Shown here: in pieces, positions 11,336 to 20,868 of the stretch
Numbering within the stretch: position 1 is the first letter of the stretch
How the letters are laid out: every line of letters begins with the position of its first letter
Origin: Daucus carota subsp. sativus
Taxonomy: Eukaryota > Streptophyta > Magnoliopsida > Apiales > Apiaceae
DNA length: 64,000 nt
Reading direction: 5' to 3'
Assembly (NCBI RefSeq): GCF_001625215.2
Contig: NC_030384.2
Coordinates: 40,210,390 to 40,274,389, forward strand
Translations under genes and position numbers: made by a program
The notes under the pieces: model-generated
Seen by the model: the letters and a program-made list of their open reading frames with translations, nothing else
Databases searched by the model: none
Told to the model about the DNA's origin: nothing

Positions 11336-12249
11336 GAGAATGATCCAAGCTCTTTCAGAGTCGTCTGTTTAATTGTTTGGTCGTCTTTTCTCTTTTTGTT
11401 ATTTAAAAATTTATTATTGTATCTCTATATATATACGTACACGGTACATACATACTCCTATTTTATACACCTGTGTGGCTGTGTATATATTGGCCATGTA
11501 GATCGTGGTGTTAATCGTGACGTGTTTCCCTTGTTTTTATTGGCGGAGACCGAGCTTAATTTTTACGCCTTGAATTTGTAAATAAATAAATTAATTAATG
11601 TCTAAGTTTTTTTTTGAAATAAATTAATGTCTAAGTTGATATATAAATTTGTTTTTTTTTTTAATTTATTAATATTTTATCAATTGACAAAATAAAAAAA
11701 ATATACCAACAAAAATAAGTTTTAATCTAATTTAAGATGTAATTTTCAGTTTTTTAAAATAACGAGGGAGTGATTTATAATCTTTGGTCAAAATTTAGTT
11801 AATTTAACCAACAAAAATATAAATATGACAACTAAAATGAGACAGAGAGAGTAATATTTTAATTATATAATTAATTTATCGACAGCGTTCGAAGCTGATA
11901 TTCACCAAAATGTGTATTCTCTGATTTCTCTCTGCTCTCTCTATGCCAGCTTTCGTTTCCTTTTCCACATTCAGAGTGTACTATTACATTCTCTCCCTTT
12001 TTTCGGAAAGCTGCCGATGATTTAAAACTAATCTTGCAATAGAATATCACGAAGAGAATGAGTTCGTTCAATAAGAATACGTCAACAAGAATATATGCAT
12101 AAGAAGAACATTCGTTCAGCAGATGGTATTTGCACAGATAGCATGGCTTAACTGATTGCAGAAATTCAGAGACCATTGACCTTACTCGAATATAAGATTT
12201 TTAAATTTCTGATGTCCTCTCCAGTGCTAAAAGCCAGCGCATCTCAACA
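11336..12249. other. Spacer between the SelK-like gene and the copia element
   Basis: The part next to 11336 is the 5' flank of the SelK-like gene. A 101-codon minus-strand frame at 11871-12176 does not look like a known protein. ACGAGGGAGTGATTTATA at about 11760 and GACAGAGAGAGTAA at about 11840 loosely resemble decayed Stowaway-like ends. Nothing firmer can be said. Confidence 0.35.
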
Positions 12250-12254
12250 ACTTC
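12250..12254. other. Target site duplication of the copia element, left copy (ACTTC)
   Basis: ACTTC directly precedes the left LTR and is repeated directly after the right LTR at 17377-17381. A 5-bp duplication is normal for LTR retrotransposons. Confidence 0.95.
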
Positions 12255-12503
12255 TGTTACAAATGTAGATTAAGCAAGAGAGATAGAGAGAAAGAGAGAG
12301 AGAGAGATGCAGAAACAAACTTGTATTTACATTTCATAATAGTGTGTCATCTTTACAGTGATGCTGTTGCTCTAGTTTTATACACATTACTCTGTAACTA
12401 ACTGTCTAACAGAATTGCTGAGCTGGCATCTTGCTGAGCTGGCTGTGAGCTGGCATCTTGCTGAGCTGGCTGTGAGATGGCATCTGCAGTAGCACCGTTA
12501 TCA
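12255..12503 (-). repeat. Copia 3' LTR (left copy)
   Basis: The LTR is 249 bp, bounded by TG...CA as printed (TGTTACAAATG to GTTATCA). It contains a GA-rich stretch and two tandem 27-bp units, GAGCTGGCATCTTGCTGAGC plus seven more bases, at about 12419-12475. The stop codon and the last 35 or so codons of the polyprotein lie inside it. Confidence 0.96.
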
Positions 12504-15500
12504 TCCCCCCTCAAGTTAGGAGGACTGAACAAGTTACAGACACCTAACTTGGCAAGGAAATACTGCAGTTGCATGGAACACAAAGCTTTGGTAAACAAGT
12601 CTGCAGGTTGCTCTCTGGTAGAGATATGATGAGTAGTAATAAGCCCTTGCTGAAGCTTTTGACGCACCAAATGACAATCAATCTCAATGTGTTTGGTGCG
12701 TTCATGAAACACAGGGTTGGAGGCTATATGTAGTGCAGATTTGTTGTCACAAAACAATGAAATAGGTGTGACAGACTTGAGATTGAGTTCATGTAGTAAG
12801 GATACTATCCATGTTAACTCACAGCAAGTGTCTGCAAGCGATCGATACTCAGCCTCAGCTGATGATCGAGATACAACCTGTTGCTTTTTACATTTCCAGC
12901 CAACGAGAGATCCACCCAGCAGAACACAAAATCCAGTAAGGGACAGTCTAGTAGTGGGGCAGCTAGCCCAATCCGCATCACAAAACGCAGTCAGAGAAAG
13001 ATTAGTGTCAACTGTATAAAGTAGGCCTTGACCACATGTCTCTTTTAAGTAGCGAACAACCTTTAGTGCAGCAATCCAGTGATTATGGCGAGGAGCTGCC
13101 ATGAACTGGGCTAAAACATGAACAGGATAGGAGAGATCAGGGCGTGTAATTGTGAGATATATCAAGCGTCCAATGAGCCTTCTGTAAGCAGAGCCATCTG
13201 AAAGTATATCAGATTCATCAGACTGCAAAGTGTGATGTTGTTCCATAGGAATGCAGCTAGAACGAGCATTTGTCAAGCCAGTATCTGCAATGATATCCAG
13301 TGTGTATTTACGCTGATTTACATAAATGCCAGTAGAAGAACGAGCAATTTCCAATCCCAAAAAATATTTGAGAGGACCCAGATCTTTGATTTTGAACTGT
13401 GTTGCTAGAAATGCAATAATGGACTGCAGAAGAGGCTCACTATTTCCAGTCAGAATCATATCATCGACATAGACTAGTAGCAAAGCAATAGTAGAGCCAC
13501 TCTGATAGCAGAACAAACTGGAATCACTAACGACTGGCTTAAACCCAAATTTCAACAGAGCTGCAGACAGAGCTAAAAACCATTGTCTTGGAGCTTGACA
13601 TAGGCCATACAAGGATTTCAATAACCGACAAACTAGACGACAATTAGGATAGCGCTGCTGTAACTCAACTGAAGGAAAATAGCCAGGAGGTAAAGCCATA
13701 TATACCTCCTCATCAAGGGTACCATGGAGAAACGCATTTGTGACATCAAGTTGCTTTAACAACCAGTTGAATTTCGCAGCTAATGCTAGGACAAGTCGAA
13801 CAGTAGTCATTTTGGCAACAGGGGCATATGTCTCAAAGAAATCAACACCCTTGGTTTGAGTAAAGCCCTTTGCCACCAGACGAGCCTTATACCTCTCTAA
13901 CTCACCATTTGCTTTATATTTCACCTTGTACAACCATCTACAGTCGACCACTTTCTTGTCTGCAGGCAGCGGAACTACCTCCCAAGTTTGATTAGCCTCC
14001 AATGCTGCTAATTCAACATTCATTGCCTCACACCAACAATCATGCAACACAGCTTGCTTATAGTATTGCGGTTCTGGAATTTTAGTGATATTGGCTAAAA
14101 AATGCACATAGGAGGTATCAAATGGAAGATATGATATGTACGATGGAAGGGTGGAAGCATTATCATTAGAAGTAGTAGAGTGAACTGTGATGAGTGAAGC
14201 TAAATGTGACGGAATCCCCGTATAGTCTGTGAATTTGACAGGCAATTTATGTGCACGTTGGGGACGAGCAGGAACTGGCTGTGGTTGTGTTATAGTAGGC
14301 ACGGATTCTGAAGATGCTGGTGTAGAATGAGTTTCAGCAGACTCTTGTAGAGTGGTATTTTCACTGGTGGGAGAGCCAGAATTAGTACTACATTCTGCAC
14401 GATCACCCTCTGTAGTAAGATGTAGTGGATCACAATCATCAAATGAAGAGACAGCTGGAAACAGCTGTTGAATAGAAGGAGTAGAGACTGATTGAAAAGG
14501 AAAGATCGTCTCAAAGAACTTCACATCACGAGATAAGAAGACCTTCCTAGTATTCAAGTTTAGAACCTTGTATCCTTTTTTAGCAAAAGGATAACCCAAG
14601 AATACTCCCTTAACCGCACGCTGAGCAAATTTGTCCGTAGGGTGAGGTAGAGATGTAGCATAACACAGACATCCGAAGGTTTTGAGAAGAGAATAGTCTG
14701 GCAGCTCATTAAACAACACCTCATAAGGCGACTTGTTCTTCAGTAAAGGTGACGGAGTTCGATTTATCAAATAAGCAGCTGTCAACAAGCAATCACCCCA
14801 AAAATTAAGAGGAAGTGCAGCATGAAACCGTAATGATCGTGCCACATTCAGCAAAGTACGATGCTTACGTTCAACTAATCCATTTTGCTGTGGGGTATAT
14901 GTGCAGCTGGTTTGATGCACAATCCCAAGTTCAGCCAAAAATGTAGACAAAGCAGAGTTAACAAACTCAGTGCCATTGTCAGTACGTAGCACTTTAATAG
15001 TCTTATCAAATTGATTTTTAACATAAGGTATGAACTGTCGAAACATAGATGGAACAAGCCCTTTATCTGGCATCAAATAAATCCAAGTAGCTTTGGAGAA
15101 ATCTTCAACAATTGTTAGAAAGTAGATACAATTGTCATGTGTTTTCTGTTTGTACGGACCCCATACATCAGCATGAACCAACTGAAATATTTCAGATGTT
15201 ACAGAAACACTTGGAGTAAAAGGTAACCGTGTCTGTTTACCTAACATACAACTATCACATGGAGCCAAAGCAGCTGATATGCCAGTAACTGGTAACTTTT
15301 GCAAGACTGGAAAAGGAACATGACCTAAGCGATTATGCCAGAGTTGAGTAGAAGCAGCCACATGTGATGAATTATCAGCATTTTGAGTAGAAGTCTCAGT
15401 GCACATGTTGTGAATGTATAGACCATTAGTTACTTTACCAATCTCTAGTGCCTTCGTCCAAGTAGGGGCCTGAAGAGAGCAAGTAACAGGAGAGAACGTA

Positions 15501-16975
15501 GCAGTGCAACCATTATCAGCAAGTAACTTGGAAATAGACAACAAGTTATATGTAAACATTGGAACATACAACACATTGACAAGTACTAGTGAGTCTTGCA
15601 ATGTAATGGTGCCCATATGAGTAATAGCAGACGTATCTCCATTAGGCAAATGCAACACAGAATTAACTTCAACAACATTATGCAGAAGGTTAAGATATGG
15701 TGTCACATGATCCGTGGCACCAGTGTCCAGAATCCACTCAGTTGGACCATACTGAACAGGATGAACAGAGTTGACTGAGTGAAATATAGTACCTGAGAAT
15801 TGCGTACTGTGAGCAAGAGGTGGATACCAGGCAGGTGTAGAGTTGTCCACAGTAGGTGATGCTGGTGTAGTCACAGACATTGAATTCTGAATCATCTGCA
15901 TAAGATGCTTACATTGCACTGGTGACAAATTCAAGGAAGCATCTGTAAGATTAACATTGGTGAGAGATGTTATTTCAGAATCAGGTGCTGAAACCTGTGC
16001 AGCAGTGTGAGCCTTGCCAGAAGATGAAGTCTGAAATTTCGGCTTAGGCTTTGGTTTACCAAACAACTTGTGCCAGTTCGGATAACCGTGTAGGCAAAAG
16101 CACTTATCCCTGGAGTGTCCTGTCATGTGACAATAGTCACACTTAACCTCTACATCAGGTGAAGTTTTCTTTCCTTTAGCAGGTTGAATCTTAGCATTTG
16201 TCGTAGTCTTAACTGACATTGCCATACTATCACTAGTAGACACAGAATGCACAGAACGCTGAGTCTCTTCTTGTAACAACATTGCATAGCACTGACTCAG
16301 CGAAGGAAGTGGTTTCATAAGCAGAATTTGACCACGAATGGCCGTAAATTGGTCATTCAATCCCATAAGAAACTGAGATAGCTGAATATCAAGATCCTCT
16401 GCCTCAAGTTTAGTATTAACACTACAGAGACACTTACCACAAGCACAACGAGTTTTAGTGTGCACACATTCAAGTTCATCATGTACTCCACGAAATCGAG
16501 TAAAATAGGCAGCAATTGACAACGAACCTTGAGTCAAATGAGAAATCTCACTTCGCAGATTAAACAACTTAGGAACATTACTCTGTGCATAACGAGTTTC
16601 TAGTTCTAACCAAATCTGACGAGCAGAACGCAGATAAAAGATACTACTACGTATAGAACTCGAAACAGTGTTTAAGAGCCAAGCAGTTACCATATTATTG
16701 CAACGAGTCCAGTGTGGAAGCAAGGTAGATGAACTTTCAGGTTTGACATACGATCCATCTACAAATCCATACTTAAACTTCGATGATAACGCAATCTCCA
16801 TAGCACGACTCCACTGATTAAAGTTCGATTCATCCAAAACTTCAGTAGTGATCTGCATACCAGGATTATCTGAAGGATGCAGATAATACGGATGATTAAC
16901 ATCCAAAGTTATTAACGCTGACAGCATCGAAGATCCTACAGCTGCAGACGAGTACGAAGCAGCAGTTGACGCCAT
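12398..16975 (-). CDS. Copia gag-pol polyprotein, 1525 residues, intact
   Basis: One frame carries all retrotransposon functions. Approximate residue positions: Gag at 25-250; a CCHC zinc knuckle CDYCHMTGHSRDKC at 277-290; the protease active site LDTGATDH at about 412; a pre-integrase HHCC region with LWHNRLGH at about 545; integrase core with HADVWGP (about 600), RTDNGTEF (about 666) and the VERKHR glutamate (about 702); reverse transcriptase with the catalytic YVDD at about 1170; RNase H with FCDADWA at about 1333 and SSAEAEYRSL. Catalytic residues all look intact and there are no stops or frameshifts. The C-terminus holds two copies of SQPAQQDAS, encoded by the 27-bp repeat in the 3' LTR. 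The start at 16975 lies 153 bases from the 5' LTR. Confidence 0.97.
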   Translation of the reverse strand: MASTAASYSSAAVGSSMLSALITLDVNHPYYLHPSDNPGMQITTEVLDESNFNQWSRAMEIALSSKFKYGFVDGSYVKPESSSTLLPHWTRCNNMVTAWLLNTVSSSIRSSIFYLRSARQIWLELETRYAQSNVPKLFNLRSEISHLTQGSLSIAAYFTRFRGVHDELECVHTKTRCACGKCLCSVNTKLEAEDLDIQLSQFLMGLNDQFTAIRGQILLMKPLPSLSQCYAMLLQEETQRSVHSVSTSDSMAMSVKTTTNAKIQPAKGKKTSPDVEVKCDYCHMTGHSRDKCFCLHGYPNWHKLFGKPKPKPKFQTSSSGKAHTAAQVSAPDSEITSLTNVNLTDASLNLSPVQCKHLMQMIQNSMSVTTPASPTVDNSTPAWYPPLAHSTQFSGTIFHSVNSVHPVQYGPTEWILDTGATDHVTPYLNLLHNVVEVNSVLHLPNGDTSAITHMGTITLQDSLVLVNVLYVPMFTYNLLSISKLLADNGCTATFSPVTCSLQAPTWTKALEIGKVTNGLYIHNMCTETSTQNADNSSHVAASTQLWHNRLGHVPFPVLQKLPVTGISAALAPCDSCMLGKQTRLPFTPSVSVTSEIFQLVHADVWGPYKQKTHDNCIYFLTIVEDFSKATWIYLMPDKGLVPSMFRQFIPYVKNQFDKTIKVLRTDNGTEFVNSALSTFLAELGIVHQTSCTYTPQQNGLVERKHRTLLNVARSLRFHAALPLNFWGDCLLTAAYLINRTPSPLLKNKSPYEVLFNELPDYSLLKTFGCLCYATSLPHPTDKFAQRAVKGVFLGYPFAKKGYKVLNLNTRKVFLSRDVKFFETIFPFQSVSTPSIQQLFPAVSSFDDCDPLHLTTEGDRAECSTNSGSPTSENTTLQESAETHSTPASSESVPTITQPQPVPARPQRAHKLPVKFTDYTGIPSHLASLITVHSTTSNDNASTLPSYISYLPFDTSYVHFLANITKIPEPQYYKQAVLHDCWCEAMNVELAALEANQTWEVVPLPADKKVVDCRWLYKVKYKANGELERYKARLVAKGFTQTKGVDFFETYAPVAKMTTVRLVLALAAKFNWLLKQLDVTNAFLHGTLDEEVYMALPPGYFPSVELQQRYPNCRLVCRLLKSLYGLCQAPRQWFLALSAALLKFGFKPVVSDSSLFCYQSGSTIALLLVYVDDMILTGNSEPLLQSIIAFLATQFKIKDLGPLKYFLGLEIARSSTGIYVNQRKYTLDIIADTGLTNARSSCIPMEQHHTLQSDESDILSDGSAYRRLIGRLIYLTITRPDLSYPVHVLAQFMAAPRHNHWIAALKVVRYLKETCGQGLLYTVDTNLSLTAFCDADWASCPTTRLSLTGFCVLLGGSLVGWKCKKQQVVSRSSAEAEYRSLADTCCELTWIVSLLHELNLKSVTPISLFCDNKSALHIASNPVFHERTKHIEIDCHLVRQKLQQGLITTHHISTREQPADLFTKALCSMQLQYFLAKLGVCNLFSPPNLRGDDNGATADAISQPAQQDASSQPAQQDASSAILLDS
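12504..12516 (-). other. Polypurine tract of the copia element
   Basis: On the minus strand AACTTGAGGGGGGA ends exactly where the 3' LTR begins. A purine run at this place primes plus-strand DNA synthesis in LTR retrotransposons. Confidence 0.85.
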
Positions 16976-17031
16976 TGCAATTAATCAACCACAATCAATC
17001 AATCGAACTCGAAATCGAGATCGAAACCGAA

Positions 17032-17079
17032 ATCGCTAAGCGACTCAGAGATGCAATCGCTAAGCGACTCAGAGATGCA
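17032..17079 (-). repeat. 24-bp tandem repeat in the copia leader
   Basis: Two perfect 24-bp units (starting ATCGCTAAGCGACTCAGAGA) lie between the 5' LTR and the polyprotein start, in the untranslated leader of the element. Confidence 0.9.
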
Positions 17080-17114
17080 ATCACAAGCACTAATCACCGA
17101 AGATCGAGCACAAT

Positions 17115-17127
17115 GGCTCTGATACCA
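17115..17127 (-). other. Copia primer-binding site (initiator tRNA-Met)
   Basis: On the minus strand TGGTATCAGAGCC follows the 5' LTR directly. It is complementary to the 3' end of plant initiator tRNA-Met, the usual primer of plant copia elements. Confidence 0.93.
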
Positions 17128-17376
17128 TGTTACAAATGTAGATTAAGCAAGAGAGATAGAGAGAAAGAGAGAGAGAGAGATGCAGAAACAAACTTGTATT
17201 TACATTTCATAATAGTGTGTCATCTTTACAGTGATGCTGTTGCTCTAGTTTTATACACATTACTCTGTAACTAACTGTCTAACAGAATTGCTGAGCTGGC
17301 ATCTTGCTGAGCTGGCTGTGAGCTGGCATCTTGCTGAGCTGGCTGTGAGATGGCATCTGCAGTAGCACCGTTATCA
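17128..17376 (-). repeat. Copia 5' LTR (right copy)
   Basis: The LTR is 249 bp. It matches the copy at 12255-12503 at every base I compared, including the GA-rich stretch and the 27-bp units. It is followed by the second ACTTC (17377-17381). Confidence 0.96.
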
Positions 17377-17381
17377 ACTTC

Positions 17382-18252
17382 TCTAACAACTGTACGTTGG
17401 TTCATTCTTCAGGGATATGTTCCTAACAAGCTGACATGAAGATCCAGTAAACGCATAACCATAATTCATAGAAGTAGATTAATGAAGCTTAACTGAAGTT
17501 CAGCTGTGGAAGTCACACAAAACAGGGGCACTTAAACACTTGTTTCATTTTTATTTCACCATAATACTCCAGAATTAACTTTACTCTACTCTGTGAGATT
17601 CTTGATAAGAATGGAAACTCTGCTCTGTGAGATAACAACCAAAGCTAAACTCCTCGACTCAATAAGTAGATTCGAGCAACTATCTAAACGACTCTCTTAT
17701 TTTCCTCTATGAATGGCCACTCTTAATCTTGTTAACTAGACTACCATATTAATGTCTCATCTAATATTTGATCTTGCCCAGAAGGTAACTTAATTGGAAG
17801 GTAACTATCGAAAAGCCTTCAATTAACTTAGGCAAGACAAGGTAAAACGACATCTCTCTCAGCTCTATAAGACTAGGCTTCATGTAGGAACACAGGGGTG
17901 CCTCTCTGATAAATTCTATAGCAAGTGCTAAATGTGGATTCCCTAGATTACGCGAAGAAGATGCCTCGGATTACAAAAAGGACTGATATCTCGTTCAATC
18001 AAATTAAACAGGTGGAATTTACAATTAAACTTGAACCCATATCCAAACAAACACGCATATGAGAGCATGGAAGTGGATGATAAATTAACAACATCAGTAA
18101 AGACAAACCGTCTTGTATAAACTAGAAAAGTCTATTCATTAACTCCAAGATGAAAAGAACTTGGCATCTTCATGTATGAAGTTATCATTTTGGCCTACTT
18201 GTACAAATTCACATGTGCACTGGTAATGCGATAAGCACTCAGATTGTTAAGC
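17382..18252. other. Spacer between the copia element and the receptor kinase
   Basis: This is the 3' flank of the minus-strand receptor kinase, likely including its 3' UTR near 18252. I see no ORF, repeat or RNA gene. Confidence 0.5.
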
Positions 18253-20868
18253 CTATCTTGGACCTGAGACCTGCTGAGACGAGATATAAGAAAAATAAGT
18301 GTTAGAGCCGCTGTTTGTTCTATCACGAGAATTATTTGCTTTCGGAAATAATGTCACACTGTCTTTCCCACTGCTTTCTTCAACAGCTGAAGACTCTGCA
18401 AACCGCCGGCCATAAAAGCGCAAGAAGTTCAGGGATGCCAGATTTGGCTGACAAAGAGGGATCTCGCCTTCCAACATACTCACAACACTACCCATATTAG
18501 GCCTTAGTGTTGGCTCCTCATGGACACAGCATAATGCCACACAGACCAACTTCTCCACTTCTTCACTTGTCACACGACCCTCTAGCCTCGAGTCAGCAAG
18601 TTCTAAATAACGTCCCTCCTCATGCATATCCAGTGCGAACAGTGGGAAGTAAATAAGTCCCTGGGAAGATGAAGATGACGAGGGAGCACCGTTACTGTTA
18701 TCATCACTAGTGCTGTGGCTTCGTGCTCGAAACAAGCAATTTTTTCTTCCGCTCACAAGTTCAAGTAGTACCATACCATAACTATAAACATCAGTTTTGT
18801 CGGAGATTGCAGAGCTAGTAAGCCACTCAGGAGCAAGATACCCACGAGTACCCCTCATGGTTGTGAATAGACTGGACTGTTCAGGAGTTAAAAGTTTTGA
18901 AAGTCCAAAATCTGATATTTTAGCCTGGAACTGCTCTTGGAGTAGAATATTTTCTGGCTTGACATCACAGTGGATAATTTTATGTTCACATCCACTATGT
19001 AAATACGCAAGCCCGCGTGCTATTCCAAGTGCTATGTCAAGCCTTTCTTGCCACTCCAAGACAGGTCCAGTGCCAAATAGAGTACAGTCCAGGGAACCAC
19101 GGTTCATATATTCATAAACTAACATGCGTTCTCTTCCTTGAGCACAAAAACCTTTCAGCTTCACCAAGTTGACATGGTGAACATTTCCAATGATTGCTAT
19201 CTCTGTGCAGAAATCCTTCTTGCCTTGTAAGCCCAAGTTGGTAATCTTTTTGACTGCTACCTCAGTTCCATCAGGTAGAGTGCCCTTGTATACTGTACCA
19301 AATCCGCCTGATCCAATCTTAATCTTGAAACCGTCAGTAGCTTTCTCCAGCTCTGCATAATCAAATCTTGTAGGCAATCCCATGATAGAGAAGGCATCAA
19401 TATCCTCAGAAGGGGAGCTTGGGCGGCTGACTTTAGTCTTTCCTTTAGTGTAGACTCTCGATCGTCTACACCAAAGGAATGCTAGTAAAACTAACAAAAA
19501 GAATCCAGAAGATGGCAAGAGCACTAGAGCTACGATAGGAAAATTGGACGATTGACTACCAAAACCATTATCACCACCACCTCTTGATGATGGAGGACCA
19601 ACAATAGTTTTGATAAAGCCCAATTGATCATTTTCACTTGAACTGCTCAACCTGAAAGATCCCAACTCATTTTCAAGTTGGTAACAAGAACCAGATGAGT
19701 TTCCAAAGAAAACCCCCAAGCAAGAACATCGTGCTGAGCACAGATCTTGACAAGAGGTCAGATTTATACCATACTTAATAGGTGCAGCGAAATCAGTAGC
19801 AAAGTAATCGGTGCCATAGCCAAGCCTCAAATATGATATTAATGAAGAAGAATTCAACTTAGTGCCGTTTCTAGTTGAATTGCAAGAAACCAGCAAAGAA
19901 TAAGAAGCATCACTTGGCACACAATCATTAGTTTTCGAAGATCCAGCTTTAAAGTTAGACGGACATGAACATAGAGGAGCCCCTGATTGAGAATCATCTG
20001 TGCATAAGCCTACACTCCCACAGATAAAAGGAATTCTACATCGATCGACTGGTCCAGCAAAATCTGGGTTTCTATCAGCAGTTGAATAGCTGCTGACAAT
20101 GAATTGGCCTGACACGTCCAACTTGATCATTCTGAAATTAGATTGCTCTAAGTTCAGCTGAACTACAACCACCGATCCATTATGACCAAAAAGATAAAGA
20201 CCAGTCTGATTTACTGCCATATATTCCACTGCCTGATTTGAATTTGTATACGCCTTGGTTGCCATAGAAAATTTCCAGTATATTTGATTATGCCACTGCA
20301 GAATAGCATCATCGGCAGTAATTGAAAGCTTGTAATCACCGGTAGACAAGTCATCCTCTGTTTTAGCACTTGACAACCATCTCCCTACCGGCAACTTCTG
20401 TCCGATCAGAATCGTGTCTGTTGGATAATGAAAACTTTCCCAGAGAGTCCCATTAAACTTATCCATCAAGATGAGATTGCCTGTTTCAGTTAGCTCTAGT
20501 GCTGATACAGATGACCTTAATCCTGGAGTCGACCATTTTAAACTTCCGTCTTCCTCAATGATCTTAATACCATTAAAATCCAAAATCATTTGCGCGGAGC
20601 TTGAAACAGGTGCATCACGATTTGCAGACCAAACGATGTTGTGAGATACCACATGGATAACACAAAAGTAGTATCTAGTTTGTTGAGTACCAGGACTGGA
20701 CATGGCAGCCTTAAACGTTCCATTTCGAGAAAACAGAAAACTACCCCCACCATCAATAAATTTGTAGTGTGAAGCTGTGAAATTTGGATATAAAAATTCC
20801 GACCATGAAATCCCCGATACTATAGCCCAAGATAAAGAAAAAGAAAGGAAGAATATGAAGGAAGCCAT
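18253..20868 (-). CDS. G-type lectin S-receptor-like Ser/Thr protein kinase (At5g35370 type)
   Basis: This is an intronless 871-residue receptor kinase. In order: signal peptide (1-19, MASFIFFLSFSLSWAIVSG), a bulb-type (G-type) lectin domain to about 165, a Cys-rich EGF/PAN-like region at about 275-415, a transmembrane helix at about 439-465, and a kinase domain at about 510-790. Kinase motifs are intact: glycine loop IGSGGFGTVYKG (about 516), the lysine in VAVKK, HCDVKPENILL (about 632), DFGLSK and APEW (about 679). The loop is the RD-less HCD type common to this group. The end SSQQVSGPR matches my memory of Arabidopsis At5g35370, as does the whole layout. The ligand is unknown. The start at 20868 is supported by the signal peptide. 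The copia element sits about 0.9 kb beyond its stop codon, on the same strand. Confidence 0.94.
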   Translation of the reverse strand: MASFIFFLSFSLSWAIVSGISWSEFLYPNFTASHYKFIDGGGSFLFSRNGTFKAAMSSPGTQQTRYYFCVIHVVSHNIVWSANRDAPVSSSAQMILDFNGIKIIEEDGSLKWSTPGLRSSVSALELTETGNLILMDKFNGTLWESFHYPTDTILIGQKLPVGRWLSSAKTEDDLSTGDYKLSITADDAILQWHNQIYWKFSMATKAYTNSNQAVEYMAVNQTGLYLFGHNGSVVVVQLNLEQSNFRMIKLDVSGQFIVSSYSTADRNPDFAGPVDRCRIPFICGSVGLCTDDSQSGAPLCSCPSNFKAGSSKTNDCVPSDASYSLLVSCNSTRNGTKLNSSSLISYLRLGYGTDYFATDFAAPIKYGINLTSCQDLCSARCSCLGVFFGNSSGSCYQLENELGSFRLSSSSENDQLGFIKTIVGPPSSRGGGDNGFGSQSSNFPIVALVLLPSSGFFLLVLLAFLWCRRSRVYTKGKTKVSRPSSPSEDIDAFSIMGLPTRFDYAELEKATDGFKIKIGSGGFGTVYKGTLPDGTEVAVKKITNLGLQGKKDFCTEIAIIGNVHHVNLVKLKGFCAQGRERMLVYEYMNRGSLDCTLFGTGPVLEWQERLDIALGIARGLAYLHSGCEHKIIHCDVKPENILLQEQFQAKISDFGLSKLLTPEQSSLFTTMRGTRGYLAPEWLTSSAISDKTDVYSYGMVLLELVSGRKNCLFRARSHSTSDDNSNGAPSSSSSSQGLIYFPLFALDMHEEGRYLELADSRLEGRVTSEEVEKLVCVALCCVHEEPTLRPNMGSVVSMLEGEIPLCQPNLASLNFLRFYGRRFAESSAVEESSGKDSVTLFPKANNSRDRTNSGSNTYFSYISSQQVSGPR

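Larger units (their letters stand above)
12255..17376 (-). mobile_element. Complete Ty1/copia LTR retrotransposon
   Basis: The element is 5122 bp, transcribed on the minus strand. It has two 249-bp LTRs, a primer-binding site, one uninterrupted gag-pol frame, a polypurine tract and a perfect ACTTC target duplication. The enzyme order protease, integrase, reverse transcriptase, RNase H is that of Ty1/copia. I found no difference between the two LTRs when comparing them by eye, so insertion was recent. It could still be mobile; that is an inference from intact parts, not shown. Confidence 0.97.

Noticed and set aside
11871..12176. A 101-codon minus-strand frame just left of the copia element, possibly a gene cut by the insertion.
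   Set aside because: No recognisable domain or splice partner was found on the other side of the element at 17382, so a disrupted gene cannot be supported.
12717..13019. A 100-codon plus-strand frame within the copia element.
   Set aside because: It lies opposite the intact RNase H part of the polyprotein and has no domain of its own.
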